Shown here in pieces: positions 17,762-25,984 of a stretch of 39,683 nt of DNA. Each line of letters starts with the position of its first letter. Position 1 is the first letter of the stretch. The stretch lies in contig CBZS010000767.1 in assembly GCA_000613065.1 (NCBI GenBank), positions 1 through 39,683 on the forward strand, given 5' to 3'. Under the pieces are notes generated by a model that made no database searches, was not told the DNA's origin, and saw only the letters and a list, made by a program, of their open reading frames with translations. The translations under genes were made by a program, and so were the position numbers. Source of the stretch: Richelia intracellularis (GTDB lineage Bacteria > Cyanobacteriota > Cyanobacteriia > Cyanobacteriales > Nostocaceae).

Positions 17762-19120
17762 TGAAGGCTTGGACAAAATCTTAGACAAACTATATGATGC
17801 ATGCAGGATTAATGGAAATTTTTATCCAAGTCCCACTATCAGCAGCAGATAGATTTGGAGTGAAAATGGACAGCTTCCACTTGGATTCAAGTTGATTTCA
17901 TGTACATGGGGATTGTGCTGATGCTACTGATGATAAAGCATCAGCACAATCAGGATTAATTACAATTACATATGGTTCTTCTAGAGACCAGCGACCAGAT
18001 TTGAAACAATTTATCCTTGACTTGATGTGGAGTGGTGATGGAGATATTCCTTTATATTTAAGAGTTGCAGATGGTAATTAAGTCTATTTTGCCATATTTG
18101 GAAGACTTATGGCAGATTTCCACAAATAATGGCAAATTAATGCTTTATTTATTGCGGATGCAGCCCTTTACACTGAAGACAATTTGCAGATGATAGTCTC
18201 ATTAAGATGGGTATCTGGAGTTCCTGCAACCCTAACAGCCGCAAAATAACTATTAGAAAAGAACAGTATTGATGCATTTGTACCAAATAAAATTCCAGGA
18301 TATCGTATTGCCCCCTGTTGTAATGATTCTGGTGGTGTGCGACAACGGTGCCTAGTGATATAAAGTCAAGCCCGTAAACAATGTGACTTAAAACAACTGG
18401 AAAAACAAAGGTGTAACCAAAAAATATACCCAGGCACAATCCAAACTACGAAAATTGTGTCAATAGGAATTTGCATGTGCCGAAGATGCATTCAATGCAG
18501 CCAAATTACTTGAGAGTCAGTTGCTATATCATCAACTTGCAAATATTGAAGTTATTGAGGATGGTCAACACCGGTGACGTGGTAAAGCTTGTAAGGATTC
18601 TCAACCTACCCTAATTTCCCATATAAAAGCCGAATTTGTACCCAAATAAACTGCAATTACCATTGCCACAGAACAAGCTGACAGGTTTATTCTTGCCACC
18701 AATGTTGTTGATGCCGACAAACTTAGCAACGAAGATGTTTTACCTGAATATAAGGCACAACAATCTACAGAACTTAGTTTTGGGTTTATCAAAGACCCAT
18801 TGTTTTTTACTTCCACTGTGTTTCTAAATTCAAGGAAAAGAGTGGCGGCTTTGGCAATGGTTATGGGTTTGTATTTGCTAGTTTACAGCCTAGGTCACAG
18901 GGCATTACGCCAATCTTTAAAACTAGGCTCCCAAACAATTCAAAATCAGTTAGGTAAACCAACTGCCAATCCTAATTTAGGTTGGGTGTTTCAATGTTTC
19001 ATGTCAATTCATTTATTAATGTTCGCTTTTTTGAAACAGATGTCCAACCTCAGTGAACAGCGGTGCTGGATTCTACAGTTTTTTGGTGCTCCCTGTCGTA
19101 AATATTATCTTCTTTGCTAA
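17762..19120 (+). pseudogene. IS1634-type (IS4 superfamily) transposase, 5'-truncated and decayed
   Basis: The reading starts mid-protein at the ISAs1 right end with 'LDKILDKLYD'. It continues 'PLSAADRFGVKMDSFHLDSS', 'TYGSSRDQRPDLKQFILDLM', 'SGDGDIPLYLRVADGN', 'LFIADAALYTEDNLQM' and 'LRWVSGVPATLTAAK'. After several shifts comes the C-terminal block 'RFILATNVVDADKLSNEDV', 'GFIKDPLFFTSTVF', 'RVAALAMVMGLYLLVYSLG' and a final 'APCRKYYLLC' with a stop at 19118-19120. In-frame stops occur after 'DSS', 'ADGN' and 'TAAK' among others, with frameshifts near 18400-18800. This is dead. It may have been truncated by the neighbouring ISAs1 insertion, since its missing 5' part is not found on the far side. 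Confidence 0.82.
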
Positions 19121-19183
19121 CTAACCTGCGGAATATGGGATATATTAAAATCTATTCAGAATAATCTGGCTGGCAAAAACCTT

Positions 19184-20089
19184 ATGGCAGTAAGACAAGA
19201 TACAATCTGGCAAAAGTTTCTATTCCCTGTGCTACGGATGCTGATTTATCAAGAAACATTGAGCAATTATACAAGAAGCATAGACTGGGAAAAAGAAAGC
19301 GACCGCTTCCGTCGCGATGATGTGATAATTCCTACATACTACAGCAGTAAAAACTTTCACGGGATTAAACGGGGGTATCTCAATTACAATGCCGCAGCTA
19401 GTTATGATGCAATAACTCAATATGTATTACCACCTAACGAAACTTGGATCAGACAAGCTGTAATTGATACGGTTAAAGTTAAAAATACTCGCCGGATTTT
19501 AGATCTAGGTTGTGGTACTGGTTCCACTACTTTGCTGCTTAAACAAGCTTTTCCTGGTGCAGAAGTAATTGGCTTAGACTTGTCTCCCTACATGTTAGTC
19601 AGAGCTTCCCACAAGTCAGAAAGTTCTGCTTTAGATATAGTTTGGCGACATGGAAATGCAGAAAATACAGCCTTCCCTGATAGCTCCTTTGACTTGGTAA
19701 CAGCTTCCTTATTGTTTCATGAAACCCCACCAATGGTATCCCAGGACATTTTAGGGGAAGCTTTCCGACTTTTAGTTAGTGGAGGACAGGTTTTAATCTT
19801 AGATGGCAATCAGAACAACCTCCGTCAAATAGAATGGCTGAATGATGTATTTGAAGAACCCTACATCCGAGACTATGGTGCTGGCAGTGTGGATGCATGG
19901 ATGGGAGCAGCGGGATTCGCAGAGGTATACACTCAAGATGTGTGGTGGTTAAATCAGTTAACAATTGGCATAAAACCAATTATTGTAGAAGATGCCAAAC
20001 TGCAAACCAATCAACAGCAGTATATTTCCACTGAGCCAGAGCCAAAAATTGACGATAATTTACAGGGTTTTCGATTCCCAGCTTTATAA
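19184..20089 (+). CDS. Class I SAM-dependent methyltransferase
   Basis: 301 residues. The Rossmann-type methyltransferase domain spans about 95-230, with motif I 'ILDLGCGTGSTTLLL', the acidic 'VIGLDLSPYML' ending strand 2, 'GNAENTAFPDSSFDLVTASL' (motifs II/III) and 'FRLLVSGGQVLILDGNQ'. This is the UbiE/COQ5-like arrangement, but the substrate cannot be told from sequence. The N-terminal ~90 residues ('DVIIPTYYSS', 'GIKRGYLNYNAAASYD') are conserved-looking and probably shape the substrate pocket. The HAD hydrolase starts 2 bp after its stop, so the two form an operon. The gene lies directly downstream of a dead IS, so its promoter may be new. Confidence 0.9.
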   Translation: MAVRQDTIWQKFLFPVLRMLIYQETLSNYTRSIDWEKESDRFRRDDVIIPTYYSSKNFHGIKRGYLNYNAAASYDAITQYVLPPNETWIRQAVIDTVKVKNTRRILDLGCGTGSTTLLLKQAFPGAEVIGLDLSPYMLVRASHKSESSALDIVWRHGNAENTAFPDSSFDLVTASLLFHETPPMVSQDILGEAFRLLVSGGQVLILDGNQNNLRQIEWLNDVFEEPYIRDYGAGSVDAWMGAAGFAEVYTQDVWWLNQLTIGIKPIIVEDAKLQTNQQQYISTEPEPKIDDNLQGFRFPAL

Positions 20090-20091
20090 AC

Positions 20092-20820
20092 ATGACTTTA
20101 AAGGCAGTTATATTTGATTTTAATGGGGTAATTATTAACGATGAGGCTATTCATCAGCAACTCATAGAAGAGATGTTGCTGTCAGAAAATCTTGTCATGA
20201 ATAAGGGAGAATATCAGCACCTATGTCTAGGACATAGCGCTGGTGCTTGTTTATCTGATTTACTAAGGGCTCGTGGTCGTGTTGTCAATGAAGAAATTTT
20301 AACTAAGTTACTACTGCAAAAAGCCCAAAGTTACACCGCAGAGCTAGAAAAGTTAGACAAATTACCTTTATATTCTGGCTTAGATGATTTTATCTTTCAA
20401 GCCCGCACTCGCAACATCCATTTAGGGATAGTCAGTGGCGCGATTCGGCAAGAGATAGAATTTGTTCTTGAGCATAGTCAATTGAATCAATATTTCTCGG
20501 TAATTATATCTGGGGATGATATTACCACCAGTAAGCCAGAAGCAGATGGGTATAAATTAGCAATTCAAAAGCTAAATATAGCACATCCACAACTAAATTT
20601 GCAACCCAAAGAATGCCTAGCCATAGAAGATACCCCACCGGGCATTACAGCTGCAAAACGGGCAGGAATACAAGTAGTTGGGATTGCCAATACCTACCCA
20701 TTTCATATGTTACAAAGACAAGCAAACTGGACCGTTGATTATTTTACCGATTTAGAGTGGGAACGCATCCAGGAATTTTTTACCAACCAACCTCTGCAAC
20801 CAACTCCAGAAGAATGCTAG
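20092..20820 (+). CDS. HAD-family hydrolase, beta-phosphoglucomutase-like subfamily
   Basis: A 242-residue phosphatase/phosphomutase-like protein. Motif I is 'AVIFDFNGVIINDE', with Asn in place of the second Asp of the usual DxD, so the general acid/base residue is altered. Motif II lies in 'LGIVSGAIRQEIEF' and motif III in 'GDDITTSKPEADGYKLA' (Lys). Motif IV is 'ECLAIEDTPPGITAAKRAG'. An alpha-helical cap domain lies between residues 15 and 90. Substrate is unknown. It is coupled to the upstream methyltransferase with a 2-bp gap, and tRNA-Ala lies 23 bp downstream on the same strand. Confidence 0.9.
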   Translation: MTLKAVIFDFNGVIINDEAIHQQLIEEMLLSENLVMNKGEYQHLCLGHSAGACLSDLLRARGRVVNEEILTKLLLQKAQSYTAELEKLDKLPLYSGLDDFIFQARTRNIHLGIVSGAIRQEIEFVLEHSQLNQYFSVIISGDDITTSKPEADGYKLAIQKLNIAHPQLNLQPKECLAIEDTPPGITAAKRAGIQVVGIANTYPFHMLQRQANWTVDYFTDLEWERIQEFFTNQPLQPTPEEC

Positions 20821-20843
20821 AATCTTTTTCAAGAATATACCTT

Positions 20844-20916
20844 GGGGAATTAGCTCATTTGGTAGAGTACTGCGATCGCACCGCAGAGGCGAGGGGTTCG
20901 AATCCCCTATTCTCCA
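20844..20916 (+). tRNA. tRNA-Ala (anticodon CGC)
   Basis: The cloverleaf folds fully. Acceptor GGGGAAT pairs with ATTCTCC, including the G3-U70 wobble pair that identifies alanine tRNAs. D-arm GCTC/GAGT, anticodon stem CTGCG/CGCAG with loop ATCGCAC (anticodon CGC), and T-arm AGGGG/CCCCT with loop TTCGAAT are all present. The discriminator is A and no CCA is encoded. The HIP1 octamer GCGATCGC sits across the anticodon stem and loop. Confidence 0.95.
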
Positions 20917-20918
20917 TA

Positions 20919-20968
20919 TCTACATTAAATTCTTTTTGTCAGTTTTAAATAATTATTGTCCAGTTTGA
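20919..20968 (+). mobile_element. Orphan transposon end like that of the Tn7-like remnant
   Basis: It starts (TC)TACATTAAAT two bases after the tRNA-Ala discriminator, then reads TTTTTGTCA and ATTGTCCA. The first ten bases and the nine-base TTTTTGTCA are identical to the end found downstream of tRNA-Val (27687 onward), and the remainder aligns with one 1-base gap. No transposition gene follows; an IS1182-type relic does. I read it as the surviving end of a second, otherwise lost insertion. Confidence 0.6.
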
Positions 20969-21065
20969 GAGACCCAATCACCATAAGTTCCCTATTTAAA
21001 GGATTTTTAGTAATTAAGGGTTGCTGACAAAGTTCAGTGGGGAGCGATGGACAATTTAGTCAAAA

Positions 21066-22104
21066 TTAAACATAATCTTTTTTTAAAAATAATCCTTTAA
21101 AGGATAAGTTGGAATAATCATATTTGCATAAAAAAGGCGTACTTGACATGCATTGACATAAAAAATCCCAAAAAAGCCGCCATGACCAAGTAGAAAGATT
21201 CATTACTAAAAAAGTAATAGCAATTGCAGTTTCAGGAGTATGAGAAAGTTTAGGCATGATTCGATTCAAGCTAAATGTTATTTTCCCTTGCCCAAAGTTT
21301 CCCTCAATACTATTACGAAATCCTCTCAGATTTATTTGCTTGTCTTTTTTGTTCTTTACTCACATTAGCTGGAGGTCTCCCCAAAGGTGGACCACTCATT
21401 TTAATACCTCGTTTTTTACACCAAGCTCTGTTTTCTCTAGTCCGATAAATTTTATCTACATGAACAGATTCCGGATAAGAACCAGTGTAGTTTTTAAAAC
21501 CTTCTACTTGTGTTTTTTAGTCTGCTGATTCATTAAAGTTATCCCAACTAATATGGTCTAAGAATACATATCCGTCAAAAGAGCTAGCCGATAATTTCGC
21601 GCCAAGTTCTACAGATTGTCTGGCTTTCCCTCTGACGATAGGGCCGATGTCTAGTTGGTTTAGACTCACAAACTGGTCTGATGTGCTTTGTTTTTTATTT
21701 TCATATAACTATAACTGTTGACGATAGACTTCTGTTACCACTAACAACATCTTATATTGTCTTTTGCTTAAAGCTGATAATCTTGATCCTAAACTGATTA
21801 GAACCTGAATATGAGATAGGTTTATTTTAATATATTGAAGTTGTCTTTTTATGCCTTTACTTGTTTGTTTGTGCCGAGGACGACTTTTTTGACCGCTACT
21901 ATATAGTCTTTTCTTGCCAATTATCGATAATTCCTTGGCTTTTTATCTAATCTTCCCTTGATCTGTTCAGAAAGAGAATCTATAATTCTTTCTGTTTGTT
22001 TTTTGGCTTGATTTAAGATGCCTAAATCTCTTGGATAGGTAATATAAATTGACCGACAAGTCGCATATAATATTAATTTACCTCGATTTTTTGCTTCTAA
22101 AACC
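21066..22104 (-). pseudogene. IS1182/IS5-like DDE transposase relic
   Basis: On the minus strand the sequence reads from the 22104 side: 'YITYPRDLGILNQAKKQTER', 'YIKINLSHIQVL', 'QFVSLNQLDIGPIVRGKARQ', 'GAKLSASSFDGYVFLDHISW', 'SYPESVHVDKIYRTRENRAW' and 'KRGIKMSGPPLGRPPANV'. It then continues 'RNSIEGNFGQGKITFSLNRI' and a C-terminal tail ending KKDYV. These are the conserved blocks of this DDE family (catalytic Asp in 'VHVDKIYR', Glu in 'NSIEGNFG'). There are several stops and at least two frameshifts, and the N-terminal domain is missing. Non-functional. Confidence 0.8.
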
Positions 22105-22139
22105 GGCGTTGCTGAATCAGAGGATGATTTAGCAACCCC
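22105..22139 (+). repeat. 35-bp short form of the MITE-like repeat, copy B
   Basis: It reads GGCGTTGCTGAATCAGAGG then ATGATTTAGCAACCCC. Compared with the reverse complement of the 35-bp copy at 23663-23697 it differs at only three positions, so it is the same short size class. No target duplication is visible; it lies between an IS1182 relic and a piece of ISKra4 end. Confidence 0.7.
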
Positions 22140-22183
22140 ATTATTCTTTTATCATACTCCGTAATACCAAAAGAGTCCCACCC
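22140..22183 (-). mobile_element. Fragment of ISKra4 right end
   Basis: The ~44 bases ending CCAAAAGAGTCCCACCC match the outer right end of ISKra4 copy 1 (5665-5708) with few changes. Nothing else of that element is present here, so this is an abandoned end left by deletion. Confidence 0.75.
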
Positions 22184-22284
22184 AATTAAGAATACTTCTG
22201 ATTACCGCTATAGAAAAGTCCAGCTTTTAACCGTTCTTAGTATAATTGAACAAATCCCTATAAATCACCTTAGACTTTTGCTAT

Positions 22285-23617
22285 TTAAGTAATTTCCTCA
22301 ATCGAGTGTATTAATTTATCAATTTCATCCCCTGTATTGTAATGAACCAATCCAATGCGGAGTAAGCCTCTTTCTTCTACACCTCATTTTTTGGTTAAGC
22401 CGATCGCATAAAAATGACCATTCCAGGTAAAAATTCCCCGGTCACCTAATTCTTTGCGTCGGGTTGCTGGTGATATTCCATCAATACGGATACTAAAGGT
22501 GGGTGTGCGGTGGGAGAAATTGGCAGGATCGGTAATACCATACAAGCTCAAACCAGGGATTGCTAACAATTGGGGGATTATTTGTTGACTCAGTTGCCTT
22601 TCATATTCCTGAATCTCTGACATAGCTGTCACTAAAGCTGCCCCACGGCTGGGATAAGCTGTGGCTATGGTATGGGTAGGAGGACAACGAAATGCCTCTT
22701 AGACTTCTGTTTCCTTCTCCAATAGGGCAGCAAGTAAATCTCCATCAGCAGAGGGAGCAACGTCATAACCGACTTTAGCTAGATAATTAATCGCTGCTAC
22801 CATCCCCGCTAACCCTTGATCATTGAGGGTTCCTGTTTCCCAACGAGAAGGAATTTATTCTCATGCTGCTTTAACTTTGTAGGGTTTGAGCTTGGCTAAA
22901 TGCTCTTGTTTGCTATACAAAATACCCATGTGGGGAGCAAAGAACTTGTAAGCCGAACAAGTCAGAAAATCACAGTGTAAAGCTTTTACATCAATGGGGC
23001 CATGGGGGGCATAATGGACTGCATTCACAAATACTAAAGCACCCACTCTATGGGCAAGTTTTATTACTTCTGCCACATCATTAATTGTACCAGTAGCATT
23101 GGAAGCATAACCAACTCGCACCAATTTGGTACGTTGGCTCAACTGCTGCTCAAAACTATCCATATCCATGCTAGAGTGTGCCGTATTAATATCTACTTCA
23201 CGAATCACTGCACCCTTTTCTTATAAAGCATACGAAGGGGCAACATTTGCATCATGGTCTAACTTGGTAACGATAATTTCATCCCCTAGTTGAATTTCCC
23301 TCCCTATAGCTCGACTGAAAGCAAAAGTTAAGGAAGTGATGTTTGCACCGAATACCACTTCATTGCGATCGCAACTCCAAAAATCCGCGATTGCTATCCG
23401 TGCAGAGATCACTAGGGCATCAGTGCGGGCACTAGTGGCAAAGGCTCCATGAGCATTAGCATTAGAACTTACTAAATAATCTGCGATCGCAGATTATTTC
23501 ACTACCAGGTACTTGAGTGCGACTAGGTCCATCAAAAAAAATGCCTGGCTGATGATTCACTTCTTGAGTGAGGGTAGGAAACTGAGCGCGTATCCACTTC
23601 ATATCAAAAGGAAGCAT
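22285..23617 (-). pseudogene. Cysteine desulfurase-like (class V aminotransferase) pseudogene
   Basis: It starts at ATG 23617 (MLPFDMKWIRAQFPTLTQEV, 'FFDGPSRTQVPGS'). A frameshift near 23490 precedes 'ADYLVSSNANAHGAFATSAR'. It runs through 'GANITSLTFAFSRAIGRE', 'IIVTKLDHDANVAPSYAL' (stop), 'LVRVGYASNATGTINDV', 'CDFLTCSAYKFFAPHMGILY' (the PLP-lysine region), 'KPYKVKAA' (TGA, then TAA), 'IPSRWETGTLNDQGLAGMV' and 'KETEV' (stop). The end is 'HRTPTFSIRIDGISPATRRK' and 'GLLRIGLVHYNTGDEIDKL'. The family resembles SufS/IscS, but the physiological role of this subgroup is unclear. At least five stops and one frameshift show it is dead, although most of its length survives, so loss was probably recent. 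Confidence 0.85.
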
Positions 23618-24110
23618 AGGGAACTCGTTGGTTATTAATTATACTAAGACACTTCAAAAATCGGCGTTGCTAATTCATCCCCTGATTCAGCAACGCCAAA
23701 AAATCAATTTTTATGTAGTGCTAATAATAACTATTATAGCTTTAGTAATTAGTTGGAAGTGACATAAGAGACTGCCCACATACTTTAAATTGAAAATCTA
23801 ATCGTAAGGTGATTTATGAAAATACTTGGACCAAGAGATTGTCAACTTAAGGAAACTAATTTTCACAGCGAGTAGGGAAAGTCATCATAGCCTAGGCTTT
23901 CTTGTTCCCACTGTTTAGCAGGATATACAGCATTTCTCAAGTACGTGAGGTACAACTCATAATGCTTTGATGCAAAATAAAATGTACCTCATAAACTTGC
24001 AATCTGCTGTGTAGGGTTTTTCAGGAGTCACATGATTTCATAAAAACAATGCCATTCTGTATCCTTTTTTCAATTCCATGTTTTTAAAAGCAGATTGTTA
24101 TTGCTTCTTA
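23618..24110. other. Intergenic region with one short repeat
   Basis: The only recognisable item in this 493-bp stretch is the 35-bp repeat at 23663-23697. The remainder has no open frame or RNA-like fold that I can support, and it ends at the left inverted repeat of an IS402-type element. Confidence 0.5.
23663..23697 (-). repeat. 35-bp short form of the MITE-like repeat, copy A
   Basis: GGCGTTGCTAATTCATCCC leads to CTGATTCAGCAACGCC: both termini of the 91-bp family with the 56-bp interior missing. Flanks CAAAAATC (23655-23662) and AAAAAATC (23698-23705) match at 7 of 8 bases, so this short form also looks like a product of transposition. Confidence 0.8.
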
Positions 24111-25026
24111 GAGGATGTTTTAAAAGTCGAATTGAGTTACAAATCATAGAAGTCCCCTGACCATGATACGTATCATTGCAATATAGATTAAAGTCTCAGA
24201 AGTTTCAGGTAGCCTTTCATATTCCTTACTTAATCTTCTACACCAATTGAGCGACCCGAAAGTTCGTTGTACAACCCAAGGTTTTGGTAAAAGGGTAAAA
24301 CCCTTATTTTCTAAGGGTCTGAGAGCCACTTCCACAATCCAACGAAAAACATCGATTATCCAGTGGGCAAAATCTTCCCCCGAGATCCTCCATCCAGATA
24401 GTGTGCAGTCTTTTAACTTTATCTTTCATCTGATAAACCTGCCAGAACGTTCACGTTTAATTTAGCCCCTGCACGTTCTGGCACTCTTTCAGAAGTAACC
24501 AAGACTCGCAAAACTAGTCCTAACAAGTCAACCGTAATAAATCGCTTACGTCCATGTATTTGTTTTCCTGGGTCGAAACCAACATCCGTACAAATCATGG
24601 TTGCGGTTTAAACTGATTGGCTATCAAAGGCTGCTTCTAATGGACTTGGTTCTCGACTGGCTGCGACCCGAACCCATTGATATAGTTTTTGATGAACCTG
24701 AAGCCAAGTACGGTCTTTACCCCATCTTCTGAAATAGCCATAGACTGTAGACCAAGGTGGTAAATCTCCTGGTAATGCCCGCCATGTAGATCCTTGACAC
24801 AGTAGGTATCAAATCGCGTTTACTACTGGGTACATACATGTTTTTGTACGTGGACGACCACCTGCTTTTTCCTCTGGAAACAGCTGTGGGATTAACTCCC
24901 ACTCTTCCCACGTTAAATTGCTAGGATAATTCTTAGTCATTTGCTCACGGGGTGCTGTTTTCTATAATTCTCAGCATATGCCTTATGAGCTTTTTTATGA
25001 TACCTCCCACCTTTTAAAACATCCTC
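24111..25026 (-). mobile_element. IS5-family (IS402/IS1031-like) insertion sequence, degraded
   Basis: It is bounded by perfect 16-bp inverted repeats GAGGATGTTTTAAAAG (24111-24126) and its complement (25011-25026), flanked on both sides by TTA, consistent with a 3-bp target duplication. The 916-bp length suits a single-transposase IS5-type element. The transposase is broken, so it could move only with help in trans. Confidence 0.88.
24137..24940 (-). pseudogene. IS402/IS1031-like transposase, broken
   Basis: It starts at ATG 24940 with 'NLTWEEWELIPQLFPEEK' and 'GGRPRTKT', the usual N-terminus. It continues 'LCQGSTWRALPGDLPPWSTV', 'YGYFRRWGKDRTW', 'EAAFDSQSV' (first DDE aspartate region), 'DVGFDPGKQIHGRKRFITVD' and 'GLVLRVLVTSERVPERAGA'. 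In-frame stops follow 'NAI' and 'SQSV', and frameshifts break the last third. Non-functional. Confidence 0.82.
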
Positions 25027-25035
25027 TTAAGGATA

Positions 25036-25812
25036 TTAAGCTTGAAATTGCTTTTCCAAAATACTAACTATGGTTTCCCTAGGGAAAAACCTGGGAATAT
25101 TCACTATAGCTTGATTGAAAAAACCACCACTGACTACCGTTGATTTACCCTTATCTAATGCACTAAGAGCATCATTTACAACTTCCTCTGGTCTCGCAAT
25201 AGAATTAGCTTTGTTAGGCAAATCTGTGGGAAAATCTGCAGCTACAAAAAAGTTGGTATCCGTAGGACCAGGACAAACAACTAGTACCCCTACACCATAG
25301 GGTTTATTCTCTGCCCATAAAGCTTCACTAAAACTCAGCACAAATGCTTTAGTTGCAGCATATACGGAAAAATAAGGCATGGGTTGAAAAGCAGCAATGG
25401 AAGACACATTAATAATGCTTCCCCTACGACGTTTCCGCATCAAGGGCAAATACTTATGGGTTAAATCCACTAAGGCAACTATATTTAATTGCAACATCTT
25501 CATTTGCCGTTCTCCATCCCTTTCGGCAAACTCACCATAGTCACCAAAACCAGCGTTGTTGATTAATAAATCAATGGTTAAGTCTTTGGCTTGAGTGGTG
25601 TTAAATATCTTGGTTGCAGCATCCGATTCCGTCAAGTCTTGAACAATTACTTCAACTTCAAGTTTATATTGCTCTTGTAGTTTCTGAGCTAATTGTGTAA
25701 GTTTATCCTTTGAACGAGCTACAAGTACAAGGTTTGTACGACTTGCTGCCAGTTTTTCGGCAAAGGTTCTACCAATTCCAAAAGAGGCACCTGTAATTAA
25801 AGCGGTTGACAT
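25036..25812 (-). CDS. Short-chain dehydrogenase/reductase (SDR)
   Basis: 258 residues from the ATG at 25812 (MSTALITGASFGIGRTFAE). The frame opens 14 codons earlier, but the N-terminal Rossmann glycine motif GASxGIG normally sits within the first ten residues, so I prefer the shorter start. 'LVARSKDKL' follows strand 2, with Arg suggesting NADP(H) preference. 'LLINNAGFGDYGEF', catalytic Ser in 'INVSSIAAF' and 'YFSVYAATKAFVLSFSEAL' (YxxxK) are present, so the enzyme should be active. It resembles the DltE/YqjQ-type classical SDRs. The substrate cannot be predicted. It is the only intact gene between about 21 and 27 kb and lies 10 bp from the IS402-type element. Confidence 0.9.
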   Translation of the reverse strand: MSTALITGASFGIGRTFAEKLAASRTNLVLVARSKDKLTQLAQKLQEQYKLEVEVIVQDLTESDAATKIFNTTQAKDLTIDLLINNAGFGDYGEFAERDGERQMKMLQLNIVALVDLTHKYLPLMRKRRRGSIINVSSIAAFQPMPYFSVYAATKAFVLSFSEALWAENKPYGVGVLVVCPGPTDTNFFVAADFPTDLPNKANSIARPEEVVNDALSALDKGKSTVVSGGFFNQAIVNIPRFFPRETIVSILEKQFQA

Positions 25813-25984
25813 TTTTATATTACTAATCAGGCTGAACGTAATAAAGTTTAACAAAAATTATAAAATATCAACACACTGTATTTTTAGTAAAAGTAAAAGT
25901 AATTTTTAATACTTTATATCTGATTGTATCTTTAACCAGATAGAATAATAATCCAAACTTAAAAGCCTATGTATTTTTTCTTTA

